Part shown: one piece after another, positions 1 through 9,088 of the stretch
Numbering within the stretch: position 1 is the first letter of the stretch
Layout: every line of letters starts with the position of its first letter
From: an uncultured Maribacter sp.
GTDB lineage: Bacteria; Bacteroidota; Bacteroidia; Flavobacteriales; Flavobacteriaceae
NCBI GenBank assembly: GCA_937125035.1
Contig: CAKZLG010000167.1
Location: 1 to 50,928, forward strand
DNA: 50,928 bases
Direction of reading: 5' to 3'
Program-made: the position numbers and the translations under genes
The notes under the pieces: model-generated
Databases searched by the model: none
What the model was told of the DNA's origin: nothing
The model's input: the letters and a program-made list of their open reading frames with translations, nothing else

Positions 1-239
1 CACTGTCCCCAGGCAGAACCTGTTCCAGCGCCCCATTGTATCCCATAAAAGGTCAGTGCATCTGCGTTCCCTAAATCATAGGCCAACGTCATCATGGGGT
101 TGAAGCCAAAAAAGGCATCATGGTTTAGGCTTAGGCCAGCACTGACCTTGTCCTCCATTTCTTCCTGTGCCCATACATTGTTTGTAGTGGCAATAATACC
201 CGTAAGGGCAAGTAATACAGCTGTTTTCTTGATTAACAT
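1..239 (-). CDS. Outer-membrane/periplasmic beta-barrel-like protein, N-terminal part (runs off left edge), downstream of amt
   Basis: Reverse-strand translation MLIKKTAVLLALTGIIATTNNVWAQEEMEDKVSAGLSLNHDAFFGFNPMMTLAYDLGNADALTFYGIQWGAGTGSAWGQ...; clear signal peptide; same strand and close to amt. Confidence 0.7.
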   Translation of the reverse strand, partial: MLIKKTAVLLALTGIIATTNNVWAQEEMEDKVSAGLSLNHDAFFGFNPMMTLAYDLGNADALTFYGIQWGAGTGSAWGQ

Positions 240-350
240 AATTTTGAGTTTTAATATTAGTAAATGATGATGAAATTTATCTTGGGTACGTAATTATTTA
301 ATGTGACTTTTATCTTTTTCAACTTGAGTCCTAATCCTTTTTAATCAATG

Positions 351-1595
351 TCAGTGTTGGTTCATTCTAAAGTCGGAATAGGCATCCATACCATGTTCGT
401 GGATATCAAGGCCCTCCAATTCCTCTTCTCTAGACACCCTGAGTCCTACAGTAACTTTTAGGATGCCAAGTATAAGGCCTGAGGTGACGAGACAGAAGGC
501 ACCCACGATCAAAACACCATAAAGCTGGGTCAAGAATTGTTCTCCCCCGGCCATAGAGCCAAAAATGCCCACGGCCAAAGTGCCCCATATACCACATATT
601 AAATGCACAGTGACCGCCCCCACGGGATCGTCCAAGCGAAGTCTATCAATAAATGCCACGCCCAGTACAATGATGCATCCTGCAATAAAGCCAATGACCA
701 CTGCTTCATTGGGAGACATAAGGTCCGCTCCGGCGGTAATGCCCACAAGTCCTCCTAGAATGCCGTTCAAAAACATGGTCAAATCCAGGTTTTTGTAGAG
801 TACGGTAGAAAGGATGAAAGCCCCAAAACCCCCCGCAGCAGCGGCTAAGCTAGTGGTGACCAGTACCAAAGAGGTCAGTTCCGGGTCGGCGGAAAGTACG
901 GATCCACCGTTAAAACCAAACCAGCCCAGCCAAAGAACAAGAACACCGGCAGTGGCCAAGGGTATGTTGTGGCCCGGTATGGCTTTTGGTTCGCCATCCT
1001 TGCCAAATTTCCCGATCCGGGCGCCCAATAGATAAATAGCGACTAGAGCTGCCCAGCCTCCAACGGAGTGCACGAGCGTGGAACCGGCAAAGTCATAAAA
1101 GCCCCAAGAATCCAGGAATCCTCCGCCCCATTTCCAAGCGCCCACAATTGGGTAAACAAGGCCTACGTAGAAAATGGTGAACAACATAAAGGAGCCAATC
1201 TTTATCCTTTCTGCAACGGCCCCTGAAACAATAGTTGCAGCGGTGGCCGCGAACATGCCTTGAAAGAGAAAGTCAGTCCACCAAGTGTAACCTCCATCGG
1301 CATAATCAGGTGTCATTCCCCCCTCTGGCGCTCCAATGCCAAAGCTGTCCATGGAGAATTTAAAAAGACCCATATCACCCTCTTCAAACCCAGGATACAT
1401 GAGGTTGAACCCAAAGGCGTAATAGAGGAGAAGGCCCCCGGTTATGATAAAAATGTTCTTGAACAAAATGTTTATGGTGTTCTTTTGTCTTGTTAACCCT
1501 ATTTCTAAAAAGGCAAAACCGGTATGCATAAAGAACACAAGGGCCGTGGCCAACATCATCCATACATTGTTTGCCGTAAATAATCCAGCATCCAT
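351..1595 (-). CDS. amt: Ammonium transporter (Amt/MEP family)
   Basis: 414 aa polytopic protein with typical Amt motifs (FFMHTGFAFLEIGLTRQKN, DFAGSTLVHSVGGWAALVA, GWFGFNGGS, DDPVGAVTVHLICGIWGTLAVG); adjacent to PII gene. Confidence 0.97.
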   Translation of the reverse strand: MDAGLFTANNVWMMLATALVFFMHTGFAFLEIGLTRQKNTINILFKNIFIITGGLLLYYAFGFNLMYPGFEEGDMGLFKFSMDSFGIGAPEGGMTPDYADGGYTWWTDFLFQGMFAATAATIVSGAVAERIKIGSFMLFTIFYVGLVYPIVGAWKWGGGFLDSWGFYDFAGSTLVHSVGGWAALVAIYLLGARIGKFGKDGEPKAIPGHNIPLATAGVLVLWLGWFGFNGGSVLSADPELTSLVLVTTSLAAAAGGFGAFILSTVLYKNLDLTMFLNGILGGLVGITAGADLMSPNEAVVIGFIAGCIIVLGVAFIDRLRLDDPVGAVTVHLICGIWGTLAVGIFGSMAGGEQFLTQLYGVLIVGAFCLVTSGLILGILKVTVGLRVSREEELEGLDIHEHGMDAYSDFRMNQH

Positions 1596-1623
1596 ATAGT
1601 TACTTATTTAATTGGTTGAAAAA

Positions 1624-1962
1624 TTAATTGATACCTGCTTGTCCGCTTTCTTTGGTTCTAATCCGGTAAGCTTCCACCACATCGGAAACAAAGATCTTAC
1701 CATCGCCCACATTCCCAGAATAAGCCGCTTCTAAGATCGCGTGCACGGCAGGCTCCATGAATTCATCGGATACCACGACAGAAATAAAACGTCTTTGGAT
1801 ATCTGTGGTGCTGTAGGAAATACCACGGTAGACGTGTCCTTGTTTTTCGTTTCCCACTCCAGTTACATCCCAGTAACTGAAAAAATTGACCTCAATTTGA
1901 TGTAAAGCCTCTTTGACTTCGTCAAATTTTGATTTCCTGATTATTGCCTCGATTTTTTTCAT
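1624..1962 (-). CDS. glnB: PII nitrogen regulatory protein (GlnB/GlnK family)
   Basis: 112 aa MKKIEAIIRKSKFDEVKEALHQIEV...YRGISY...GNVGDGKIFVSDVVEAYRIRTKESG; T-loop and C-terminal motif; next to amt. Confidence 0.96.
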   Translation of the reverse strand: MKKIEAIIRKSKFDEVKEALHQIEVNFFSYWDVTGVGNEKQGHVYRGISYSTTDIQRRFISVVVSDEFMEPAVHAILEAAYSGNVGDGKIFVSDVVEAYRIRTKESGQAGIN

Positions 1963-2254
1963 TTCTCAAATAGATTTAAAAAGCCAAATATATATTATTA
2001 AAAACAAGACCCCCTTAATGGAAGGGGGTCCATACCTCATTTTTATAATAATGATAAATTATACCCTATAAAATTAATGGTACTTGTAAATTATTCTCTA
2101 AATTTTGACAATGATGAGGGTGGTTGATTGAAAGAGAGATAGCGCCTGAATAAAATGATTAGGATTTGAGGGGTTTTATTGCGAAATGTTTAAAAATTCA
2201 CGCAAAACAGATAAAAATGCGCAATTTTAAAAAAGAAGATATGTTATGTTAAAA

Positions 2255-2626
2255 TCATAACAATTTACCGAGCCACAATCCCAGAAATAGGGCCGAGATG
2301 CCCATGACGACGCTGGCACTGACATAAAAGCCCATCTGCAGCCAAGAGAATTCCTTGAGTAAAAACTGACTTTCCAACGCAAAAGTGGAAAAAGTGGTAA
2401 AGCCACCACAAAAGCCTGTGGCCAGTAATAAGACCTGATGCTCGGATAGTAAATTGGAACGTAGCGTAATTGAAAAGATGATACCAATAAAAAGACAACC
2501 CAGTAGGTTGACCATAAATGTTCCTAAGTAAAAATGGGGATAGTAGGAGTTGAGAGCTTTGGAAATCCAGAAGCGGAGCACACTGCCCAAGCCTCCACCA
2601 AAAAATACCAAAATAAGTGGTTTCAT
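2255..2626 (-). CDS. crcB: Fluoride efflux transporter CrcB/Fluc
   Basis: 123 aa, GGGLGSVLRFWISK, GTFMVNLLGCLFIGI, GFCGGFTTFSTFALE motifs. Confidence 0.95.
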   Translation of the reverse strand: MKPLILVFFGGGLGSVLRFWISKALNSYYPHFYLGTFMVNLLGCLFIGIIFSITLRSNLLSEHQVLLLATGFCGGFTTFSTFALESQFLLKEFSWLQMGFYVSASVVMGISALFLGLWLGKLL

Positions 2627-2645
2627 ACCCTCTAAAGGTATGGAA

Positions 2646-2822
2646 TTATACCGCTTTTTTATAGTTGGAGGTTAGAATATCCAACGGGTAGATGGGTGAA
2701 GCGGGTTTCTCAGTAGCCTTAGTACTTTTCTTACCGTTCTGGGCCGCAGTGCGCAGACTTATGAACAGCATGCCAAGATTAATGCCAACGAGAACCAAGA
2801 ATATTGTAAAAAATGTGATCAT
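2646..2822 (-). CDS. Small single-TM membrane protein (58 aa), not in the supplied ORF track
   Basis: Own translation: MITFFTIFLVLVGINLGMLFISLRTAAQNGKKSTKATEKPASPIYPLDILTSNYKKAV*; hydrophobic N-terminal helix plus basic tail; possible -7 element TAATTTTG (minus strand, 2853-2860) upstream. Confidence 0.6.
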   Translation of the reverse strand: MITFFTIFLVLVGINLGMLFISLRTAAQNGKKSTKATEKPASPIYPLDILTSNYKKAV

Positions 2823-2940
2823 AACTATTTGCCCCTATATAGTTGATTAACGCAAAATTACGTCTTTTGGTATAGTATACGAGGAAAACGGCTATTTTGT
2901 TGTGAAACTGTTAATTTTTGTGGTGTATGTAAATAAAAGG

Positions 2941-3129
2941 TTAATTTCTAAGATATTGTTTAAGCCCTACTAGGATAATTAAGAATATTATGAAGAATAA
3001 TCCTACCCATTTGACACCTTTGTAATTTTTTTGGTGCATTTTAAAGTCTTTTTTATAGGCGGAAACGATAAAAACGACAAAGGCAAGGATAAAGAGAACG
3101 GCAAAAATGATTTGTCCTGTACTGAACAT
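2941..3129 (-). CDS. Small two-TM membrane protein (62 aa)
   Basis: MFSTGQIIFAVLFILAFVVFIVSAYKKDFKMHQKNYKGVKWVGLFFIIFLIILVGLKQYLRN; two hydrophobic segments separated by a basic loop. Confidence 0.75.
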   Translation of the reverse strand: MFSTGQIIFAVLFILAFVVFIVSAYKKDFKMHQKNYKGVKWVGLFFIIFLIILVGLKQYLRN

Positions 3130-3256
3130 AGTGTCTATTTTTGTGCTAAATTAAGGTAAATATCCATCACAAGCGCACCTCATTGGCAGTGCCCCTAGCA
3201 TATTCGCGGAGGCACCTGGCCGGATGCAAAAAAATGGAACAAATTATTTTCTACCC

Positions 3257-3643
3257 ATGAAGAATAACTTAAAGGCGGTCCAAAGCTTCCACGAATCCTT
3301 TGGATTGGGCGTATCCCATGAAATGTGTGCCAACCTGGGCAGGTCCAAGAACAGACTTCGCTTTGATTTAATGGATGAGGAGAACCAAGAATATCTTGAG
3401 GCGGCCAATAATAATGATATGGTAGAGGTGGCAGATGCCTTGGGCGATATGCTCTATATTCTCTGCGGAACAATATTGGAACACGGCCTGCAATATAAGA
3501 TAGAGGAGGTGTTCAATGAAATACAAAGGAGCAATATGAGCAAGTTGGGTGCGGACGGCAGCCCTATTTACAGGGAAGACGGCAAGGTTTTAAAAGGGCC
3601 CCATTATTTTAAGCCCAACATTGCCGGTATTCTTGAAAAATGA
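3257..3643 (+). CDS. MazG-like / phosphoribosyl-ATP pyrophosphohydrolase-like nucleotide pyrophosphohydrolase
   Basis: MKNNLKAVQSFHESFGL...DLMDEENQEYLEAANNNDMVEVADALGDMLYILCGT: EExxE...D(A/L)xxD-type all-alpha NTP-PPase motif; start set at internal Met (ORF opens at 3224). Confidence 0.85.
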   Translation: MKNNLKAVQSFHESFGLGVSHEMCANLGRSKNRLRFDLMDEENQEYLEAANNNDMVEVADALGDMLYILCGTILEHGLQYKIEEVFNEIQRSNMSKLGADGSPIYREDGKVLKGPHYFKPNIAGILEK

Positions 3644-3676
3644 AATGGGGCCTTAAAAAAGGCCCCATTTTTAATT
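3643..3676. terminator. Bidirectional terminator between convergent genes
   Basis: AAATGGGGCC-ttaaaaaa-GGCCCCATTT, 10-bp perfect stem with flanking A/T runs. Confidence 0.8.
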
Positions 3677-4746
3677 TAGTCGGTTACCTTGTACCGCCAA
3701 CCATAGGGGTCCTCAGCAAGGTTGTACTGAATATTGGTGATGCCCTTTTTGAGCTTTTGGGCATAGGTCTCATTTAAACTGGGCAGGGTATAGTCCTGAT
3801 CCCTATATCCAAATGCAGCTATGGGTGAAATTACGGCTGCGGTCCCAGCTCCGAACATCTCCATCAATGTTCCATTCTTAGCAGCTTCCACGACTTCGGT
3901 AACGCTGATCTTTCTCACTTGGGTGGGGATGCCCATATCCTCTGCCATTTCCAAAATGCTTTTTCTGGTAATGCCGTCCAATATCCGATCACTGGTTGGG
4001 GCGGTGATCAACGTATCTCCTATACGGACAAAGATGTTCATGGCCCCGGCTTCCTCTATATATTCGTGCTCCGTATCATCTGTCCAGATGACCTGATTGT
4101 ATCCTTTTTCCACCGCCAATTGGGTGGGGTAGAACTGCCCGGCATAATTACCACCTGCTTTGGCATAACCAACACCGCCATTGGCGGAGCGTGAGTATTT
4201 TTCTTCAATCAGCACTTTTACCTCTCCTGCAAAATAGGCGCCAGAAGGTGCACAGGCAATCATGAATTTGTAGGCATCTGCTGGCGAGGCATGGAAGCCA
4301 TTTCCAGAGGCAAAAATGAAAGGGCGTATATATAAGGAACTTCCAGTTTTTGTAGGAATGAACTGGTGGTCCAATTTCAATAGGGTGGTTAGACCATCCA
4401 TAAAATACTCTTTGGGCAGTTCCGGTATGGCCATGCGGTGTGCAGAGATGTTCAATCTCCTATGGTTGTCCGCAGGACGGAAAAGGAAGATATCCCCCTT
4501 TTCATCCTTATAGGCTTTCATGCCCTCACAGATAGATTGGCCATAATGAAAGATCTTGGCGGACGGATCTAAACTTATGGGCCGGTAGGGAACGATCTTT
4601 GGGGTTTGCCAAGTACCGTTCTTATAATCACAAACCAACATATGGTCTGTGAATACCGAACCAAAGGCCAGATTGTCAAAATCTATTTGGTCAATTTTAG
4701 AAGTGGCCGCCTTTTCTATGGCTATGTTTGTGGTCGCAACACTCAT
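3676..4746 (-). CDS. ilvE: Branched-chain-amino-acid aminotransferase
   Basis: 356 aa, fold-type IV PLP aminotransferase motifs (YGQSICEGMKAYKDEKGDIFLFRPADNHRRLN, YAKAGGNYAGQ, EYIEEAGAMNIFV, LDGITRKSIL). Confidence 0.96.
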   Translation of the reverse strand: MSVATTNIAIEKAATSKIDQIDFDNLAFGSVFTDHMLVCDYKNGTWQTPKIVPYRPISLDPSAKIFHYGQSICEGMKAYKDEKGDIFLFRPADNHRRLNISAHRMAIPELPKEYFMDGLTTLLKLDHQFIPTKTGSSLYIRPFIFASGNGFHASPADAYKFMIACAPSGAYFAGEVKVLIEEKYSRSANGGVGYAKAGGNYAGQFYPTQLAVEKGYNQVIWTDDTEHEYIEEAGAMNIFVRIGDTLITAPTSDRILDGITRKSILEMAEDMGIPTQVRKISVTEVVEAAKNGTLMEMFGAGTAAVISPIAAFGYRDQDYTLPSLNETYAQKLKKGITNIQYNLAEDPYGWRYKVTD

Positions 4747-4851
4747 GCGTTAAATTTTTAAGGATTAAAATTAGTGAAATATCCGTATGACTTCTTCTTT
4801 TTTCGTTCAAAAATGACCAGTTTTGCAAGGAAAACCTATTTTTTAAAGGAT

Positions 4852-5352
4852 ATGAAAAGAATTAACATATTAGTTGTGCTTTTTATGGTGCTGTTCGCTT
4901 GCAAGGACAAGTCAGACAGTAAGGTGGCCACAACGGCCCCATTACAAGAATCCTATGCTTCTTTTGGGAACAAGGTCATGGCCGATGAGGCCATATCCAC
5001 TTCAGATATGGCTGCCGCCTATGAAACGATAAAAACGGCAGACTCCCTGCCCACCACATTCAAGGCAGAGGTAAGGGAGGTTTGTAAGGCCAAAGGCTGT
5101 TGGATGAAACTTACTTTGGACAATGGACAGGAGGCCATGGTACGTTTTAAGGATTATGGTTTTTTCGTACCCACGGATATTGAAGGAAAGGAAGTCATTG
5201 TCAATGGCCTTGCGTTCATCAGTGAAATGGCCGTAGAGGAACAACAACACTATGCCAAGGACGCTGGGGCCACTGCTGAAGAAATTGCACAGATCACCAC
5301 CCCAAAGCGCACCCTAGGTTTTGAGGCAGATGGCGTACTGGTAAAAAAATAG
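4852..5352 (+). CDS. DUF4920-type lipoprotein
   Basis: MKRINILVVLFMVLFACKDK lipobox; KGCWMKLTLDNGQEAMVRFKDYGFFVPTD typical of DUF4920; ORF opens at 4774. Confidence 0.85.
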   Translation: MKRINILVVLFMVLFACKDKSDSKVATTAPLQESYASFGNKVMADEAISTSDMAAAYETIKTADSLPTTFKAEVREVCKAKGCWMKLTLDNGQEAMVRFKDYGFFVPTDIEGKEVIVNGLAFISEMAVEEQQHYAKDAGATAEEIAQITTPKRTLGFEADGVLVKK

Positions 5353-5353
5353 C

Positions 5354-6013
5354 TTGAAAAGGGAAATCATAGAGACCGCAGATGGCTCCAAGACCCTGCA
5401 GATCCCCGAATGGAACGAACAGTACCACAGTAAGCACGGAGCAGTTCAAGAGGCCTACCATGTTTTTATTGAACATGGGTTAAGGTCCTTTAAGGAACAA
5501 CAGCTACAAATTCTGGAAATAGGTTTTGGTACCGGTCTTAATGCCCTCATCACCTTAATGGAAGGAAAAAAGCAAGGGCTCAACGTAACTTACAAAGGGG
5601 TAGAGGCTTATCCGGTTTCTTTGGATGAAGTACACCTGTTAAACTATCCGCTTATTTTGCGTGCCCAAGAGTACCGTTCCGTCTTTGACCAAATGCACCG
5701 CTCTGAATGGAACCAACATGTTCCGATCACCCCAGGGTTTACCTTATATAAGGATAGGGCAGATTTTAGGGAAATCGAAGATAAGAATATGTTTAACCTC
5801 ATTTATTTTGATGCCTTTGGGGCCCGGGTGCAACCAGAACTTTGGTCAGTGGCCATGTTCCAAACAATGTATGACGCCCTTTTGCCCAATGGTGTTTTGG
5901 TCACCTATGCCGCCAAAGGTAGCGTGCGCAGGGCCATGCAGGAGGTGGGCTTAACAGTGGAGCGTTTGCCGGGCCCGCCTGGTAAAAGGGAAATGCTGCG
6001 CGCCACCAAGTAA
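5354..6013 (+). CDS. mnmD: MnmD-like tRNA 5-methylaminomethyl-2-thiouridine-forming methyltransferase (stand-alone methyltransferase domain)
   Basis: 219 aa, ILEIGFGTGLNALITL (SAM), LIYFDAFGARVQPELWS, VTYAAKGSVRRAMQEVG, PGPPGKREMLRA; TTG start. Confidence 0.9.
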   Translation: MKREIIETADGSKTLQIPEWNEQYHSKHGAVQEAYHVFIEHGLRSFKEQQLQILEIGFGTGLNALITLMEGKKQGLNVTYKGVEAYPVSLDEVHLLNYPLILRAQEYRSVFDQMHRSEWNQHVPITPGFTLYKDRADFREIEDKNMFNLIYFDAFGARVQPELWSVAMFQTMYDALLPNGVLVTYAAKGSVRRAMQEVGLTVERLPGPPGKREMLRATK

Positions 6014-6143
6014 GGGCGGCCCTTCCAGTACAAATAGCCATGGGACCAAACCATTTTCTTAATTGCTGTTAAAACTTAAACAACAGTGTTAAATCCAAAT
6101 TAAACGAATGGGCAACTGGGGTTGATTGTCCTATCTTTAAATC

Positions 6144-7115
6144 ATGAAGGTTTTAATAACAGGAGCAACAGGTTTGGTAGGCAACGAATTGGTGGAATTG
6201 TGCCATGAAAAGGGCCACGACGTCAATTATCTTACGACTAGCAAAAGCAAAATTGAAAATGAGCCCAGATACCAAGGCTTCTTTTGGAACCCTGAAGAAA
6301 ATAAGATAGACCTTAATTGTTTTAAGGGGGTGGATTGGGTCATCAATCTGGCAGGTGCCAGTATTTCCAAACGGTGGACATCATCACAAAAAAAAGCTAT
6401 TTTGAACAGCAGGGTGAATAGCCTGCGTATCTTGAAGCAAGGCTTGCACCAAGCAGAGCACAATATTTCGGCCTTTGTGTCGGCCTCCGCCATAGGAATT
6501 TATCCCAATTCACTGGAAAAGTTCTACGAGGAAGACGAGTCTAAGGTGGACGACAGTTTTCTGGGAGAGGTGACCTCATTATGGGAAAAGGAAGTGGACA
6601 AACTAGAGGGCATGGGCTTTCCTGTGGCCAAAGTAAGGATCGGTCTAGTGATGTCTCAAGACGGCGGCGCCCTGCCAGAAATGGCCAGACCCATTAATTA
6701 TTATGTGGGGGCGGCATTTGGCCATGGGGAACAGTGGCAGTCCTGGATTCATATTCATGATTTGGCCCGCATGTTCCTTTTCATAGCCGAAAACCAATTG
6801 CCGGGTGTATACAATGGCGTAGGGCCCAACCCTGTCACCAACAACAAGTTGATAAAGGAAATTGCCAAAGTGCTCCAAAAACCATTGCTCTTGCCCAACA
6901 TTCCCAAGTTCGCAATGAAGGCTATTTTGGGGGATATGTCCTACATCCTTTTCGCCAGCCAACGGGTCAGTAGTAAAAAAATAGAAGAGGAAGGTTTTTT
7001 GTTTGATCATGTGAATATCTGCGCTGCACTTCGCGACATTTATGACACTCAAGAGACTTCCGAAAGTACGCGCCCCGATTACCAAAAAGAATATACCTCA
7101 CAGACCATGGACTGA
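6144..7115 (+). CDS. TIGR01777-family NAD(P)-dependent epimerase/dehydratase
   Basis: MKVLITGATGLVGNELVELCHEKGHDVNYLTTS...WVINLAGASISKRWT...SASAIGIY...WIHIHDLARMFLF...YNGVGPNPVTN. Confidence 0.92.
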   Translation: MKVLITGATGLVGNELVELCHEKGHDVNYLTTSKSKIENEPRYQGFFWNPEENKIDLNCFKGVDWVINLAGASISKRWTSSQKKAILNSRVNSLRILKQGLHQAEHNISAFVSASAIGIYPNSLEKFYEEDESKVDDSFLGEVTSLWEKEVDKLEGMGFPVAKVRIGLVMSQDGGALPEMARPINYYVGAAFGHGEQWQSWIHIHDLARMFLFIAENQLPGVYNGVGPNPVTNNKLIKEIAKVLQKPLLLPNIPKFAMKAILGDMSYILFASQRVSSKKIEEEGFLFDHVNICAALRDIYDTQETSESTRPDYQKEYTSQTMD

Positions 7116-7134
7116 TTTCCCCACGTCGTTTTGT

Positions 7135-7160
7135 ATCCGCCATGGCGGATTTTTTTCTTT
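7135..7160 (+). terminator. Rho-independent terminator after 6144-7115
   Basis: ATCCGCCATGGCGGAT perfect inverted repeat followed by TTTTTTTCTTTTC. Confidence 0.75.
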
Positions 7161-7174
7161 TCTTTTGTGACATT

Positions 7175-7206
7175 TTGACATTTTAAAGGAATTGGCAGTA
7201 CTTTTG
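7175..7206 (+). promoter_or_regulatory. Putative Bacteroidota sigma-A promoter of grpE-dnaJ
   Basis: TTG (7175-7177) N21 TACTTTTG (7199-7206), matching TTG/TANNTTTG consensus, upstream of grpE. Confidence 0.6.
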
Positions 7207-7240
7207 CCACCTCAATTCCTAGGATAAAATATGCATTAGA

Positions 7241-7798
7241 ATGAGCAAAAAAGAGAAAGAAGAAATCATGGATGAAGAGGCCCTTCATACCCAAGAGGCC
7301 TTGGAAAGTGAAAACGCTGAAGAGGGGCAGGAGGAAAATGAAACGCTTTCACCAGAAGAAGAATTAAAGGAAGAACTGGCCAAGGAAAAGGACAAGTTCG
7401 TTCGTCTTTTCGCGGAATTTGAGAATTATAAGCGCCGTACTTCAAAAGAGCGCATGGAGCTTTTCAAGACAGCGGGCCAAGAGGTCATTGTTTCCCTTTT
7501 GCCCGTATTGGATGATTTTGACAGGGCCATGAAGGAATTGGCCAAGGCCGGGGACAAGGAAATGTTTAAAGGGGTAGAGCTCATACATCTTAAAATGAAG
7601 GAGACCTTGCGCTCCAAAGGGTTGGAGGACGTGGCCGTCAATGAAGGGGATACCTTTGATGCCGAAGTGCATGATGCCATAACCCAGATACCCGCCCCCA
7701 ACAAAAAAATGAAGGGCAAGATCATTGATGTTGTGGAAAAGGGCTTTAAACTAGGGGAGAAGATCATACGCCACCCTAAAGTGGTCGTGGGAAATTAA
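7241..7798 (+). CDS. grpE: Nucleotide exchange factor GrpE
   Basis: 185 aa; acidic N-terminus, RLFAEFENYKRRTSKERMELFKTAGQEVIVSLLPVLDDFDRA, upstream of dnaJ. Confidence 0.97.
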   Translation: MSKKEKEEIMDEEALHTQEALESENAEEGQEENETLSPEEELKEELAKEKDKFVRLFAEFENYKRRTSKERMELFKTAGQEVIVSLLPVLDDFDRAMKELAKAGDKEMFKGVELIHLKMKETLRSKGLEDVAVNEGDTFDAEVHDAITQIPAPNKKMKGKIIDVVEKGFKLGEKIIRHPKVVVGN

Positions 7799-7881
7799 CT
7801 GGCGCATAGCGGTTGGCGAATATGCAAGCACAGAGGAATACGGATAGGGGCCCCAACGGCGAGGGCCACAAATTTGAATAG

Positions 7882-8997
7882 ATGAAAGAAGATTATTACG
7901 ACATACTTGGTATTAGCAAAAATGCCTCGGCCGCTGAGATAAAAAAGGCGTACAGAAAAAAGGCATTGGAGTTTCATCCGGATAAAAATCCAGGGGATGG
8001 CAAGGCAGAGGAAATGTTCAAGAAAGCGGCCGAGGCCTATGAGGTGCTAAGTAATCCAGATAAAAAGGCCCGTTATGACCAATATGGGCACGCCGCCTTT
8101 GAGGGTGGCAATGGCTTTGGCGGTGGAGGCATGAACATGGATGATATCTTCAGCCAATTCGGCGATATCTTCGGTAGTGCCTTTGGTGGAGGTTTTAGTG
8201 GTTTTGGAGGCTTCAGTGGGGGTCAAAGACGGGTAAAGGGGAGCAATCTCCGCATCCGTGTGCGGTTGACCTTGGAAGAAGTGGCCAACGGTGTGGAAAA
8301 AAAGGTCAAGGTAAAGCGCAAAATACAGGCGGAAGGTGTAACCTATACTACCTGTACCACCTGTAATGGTAGGGGACAGGTCACCAAAATACAGAACACC
8401 ATATTGGGGCGCATGCAAACGGCCGCCACCTGCAGTACCTGTGGGGGCAGTGGCCAAATTCTGGACCAAAAGCCGCATGACGCGGATGCCCAAGGACTTA
8501 AGGTTTCCGAGGAGACCGTTTCCATCAACATACCGGCAGGTGTTGAGGATGGCATGCAGCTGAAGGTGCCCAATAAGGGCAACGACGCCCCCGGTAATGG
8601 TATCCCTGGGGATTTACTGGTGGCCATTGAGACCGAAGAGCACCGCACACTTAAGCGGGAAGGGGACAATTTGCATTATGACCTTTATATAAGCCTTTCA
8701 GAAGCTGTGTTGGGAACTTCAAAGGAAATAGATGCCGTAGGCGGTAAAGTGCGTATAAAATTGGAGGCCGGTATCCAATCTGGAAAGATATTGAGGTTAC
8801 GCGGCAAGGGCATCTCAAGTCTTAACGGCTATGGAAGCGGGGATTTGTTGGTACACGTAAACGTATGGACCCCAAAAGAGCTGAACAAGGAGCAAAAGTC
8901 CTTCTTTGAACGCTATTTGGACCATGAAAATTTTGAGCCCAAACCAGAGAAAACGGACAAATCTTTTTTTGAAAAAGTAAAAGATATGTTCTCTTAA
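7882..8997 (+). CDS. dnaJ: Molecular chaperone DnaJ with reduced zinc-binding region
   Basis: J-domain with HPD ([13 protein letters not shown]), G/F-rich linker, only two CxxCxGxG motifs ([16 protein letters not shown]), C-terminal domains. Confidence 0.97.
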   Translation: MKEDYYDILGISKNASAAEIKKAYRKKALEFHPDKNPGDGKAEEMFKKAAEAYEVLSNPDKKARYDQYGHAAFEGGNGFGGGGMNMDDIFSQFGDIFGSAFGGGFSGFGGFSGGQRRVKGSNLRIRVRLTLEEVANGVEKKVKVKRKIQAEGVTYTTCTTCNGRGQVTKIQNTILGRMQTAATCSTCGGSGQILDQKPHDADAQGLKVSEETVSINIPAGVEDGMQLKVPNKGNDAPGNGIPGDLLVAIETEEHRTLKREGDNLHYDLYISLSEAVLGTSKEIDAVGGKVRIKLEAGIQSGKILRLRGKGISSLNGYGSGDLLVHVNVWTPKELNKEQKSFFERYLDHENFEPKPEKTDKSFFEKVKDMFS

Positions 8998-9039
8998 CCA
9001 GAAAAACTTTGGTTTTTAAATAAAAAACGTATATTTGGT

Positions 9040-9074
9040 TTAATATTGGGAAACCAATATTAATTTTCTTTTTC
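9040..9074 (+). terminator. First of two terminators after dnaJ
   Basis: TTAATATTGG-gaaa-CCAATATTAA (10-bp perfect stem, GAAA tetraloop) followed by TTTTCTTTTT. Confidence 0.65.
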
Positions 9075-9088
9075 ATAGCAATTTTTTT

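Noticed and set aside
2627-2645. Possible fluoride riboswitch upstream of crcB
   Set aside because: The 5' gap before crcB is only about 20 bp after the small ORF; there is no room for the aptamer.
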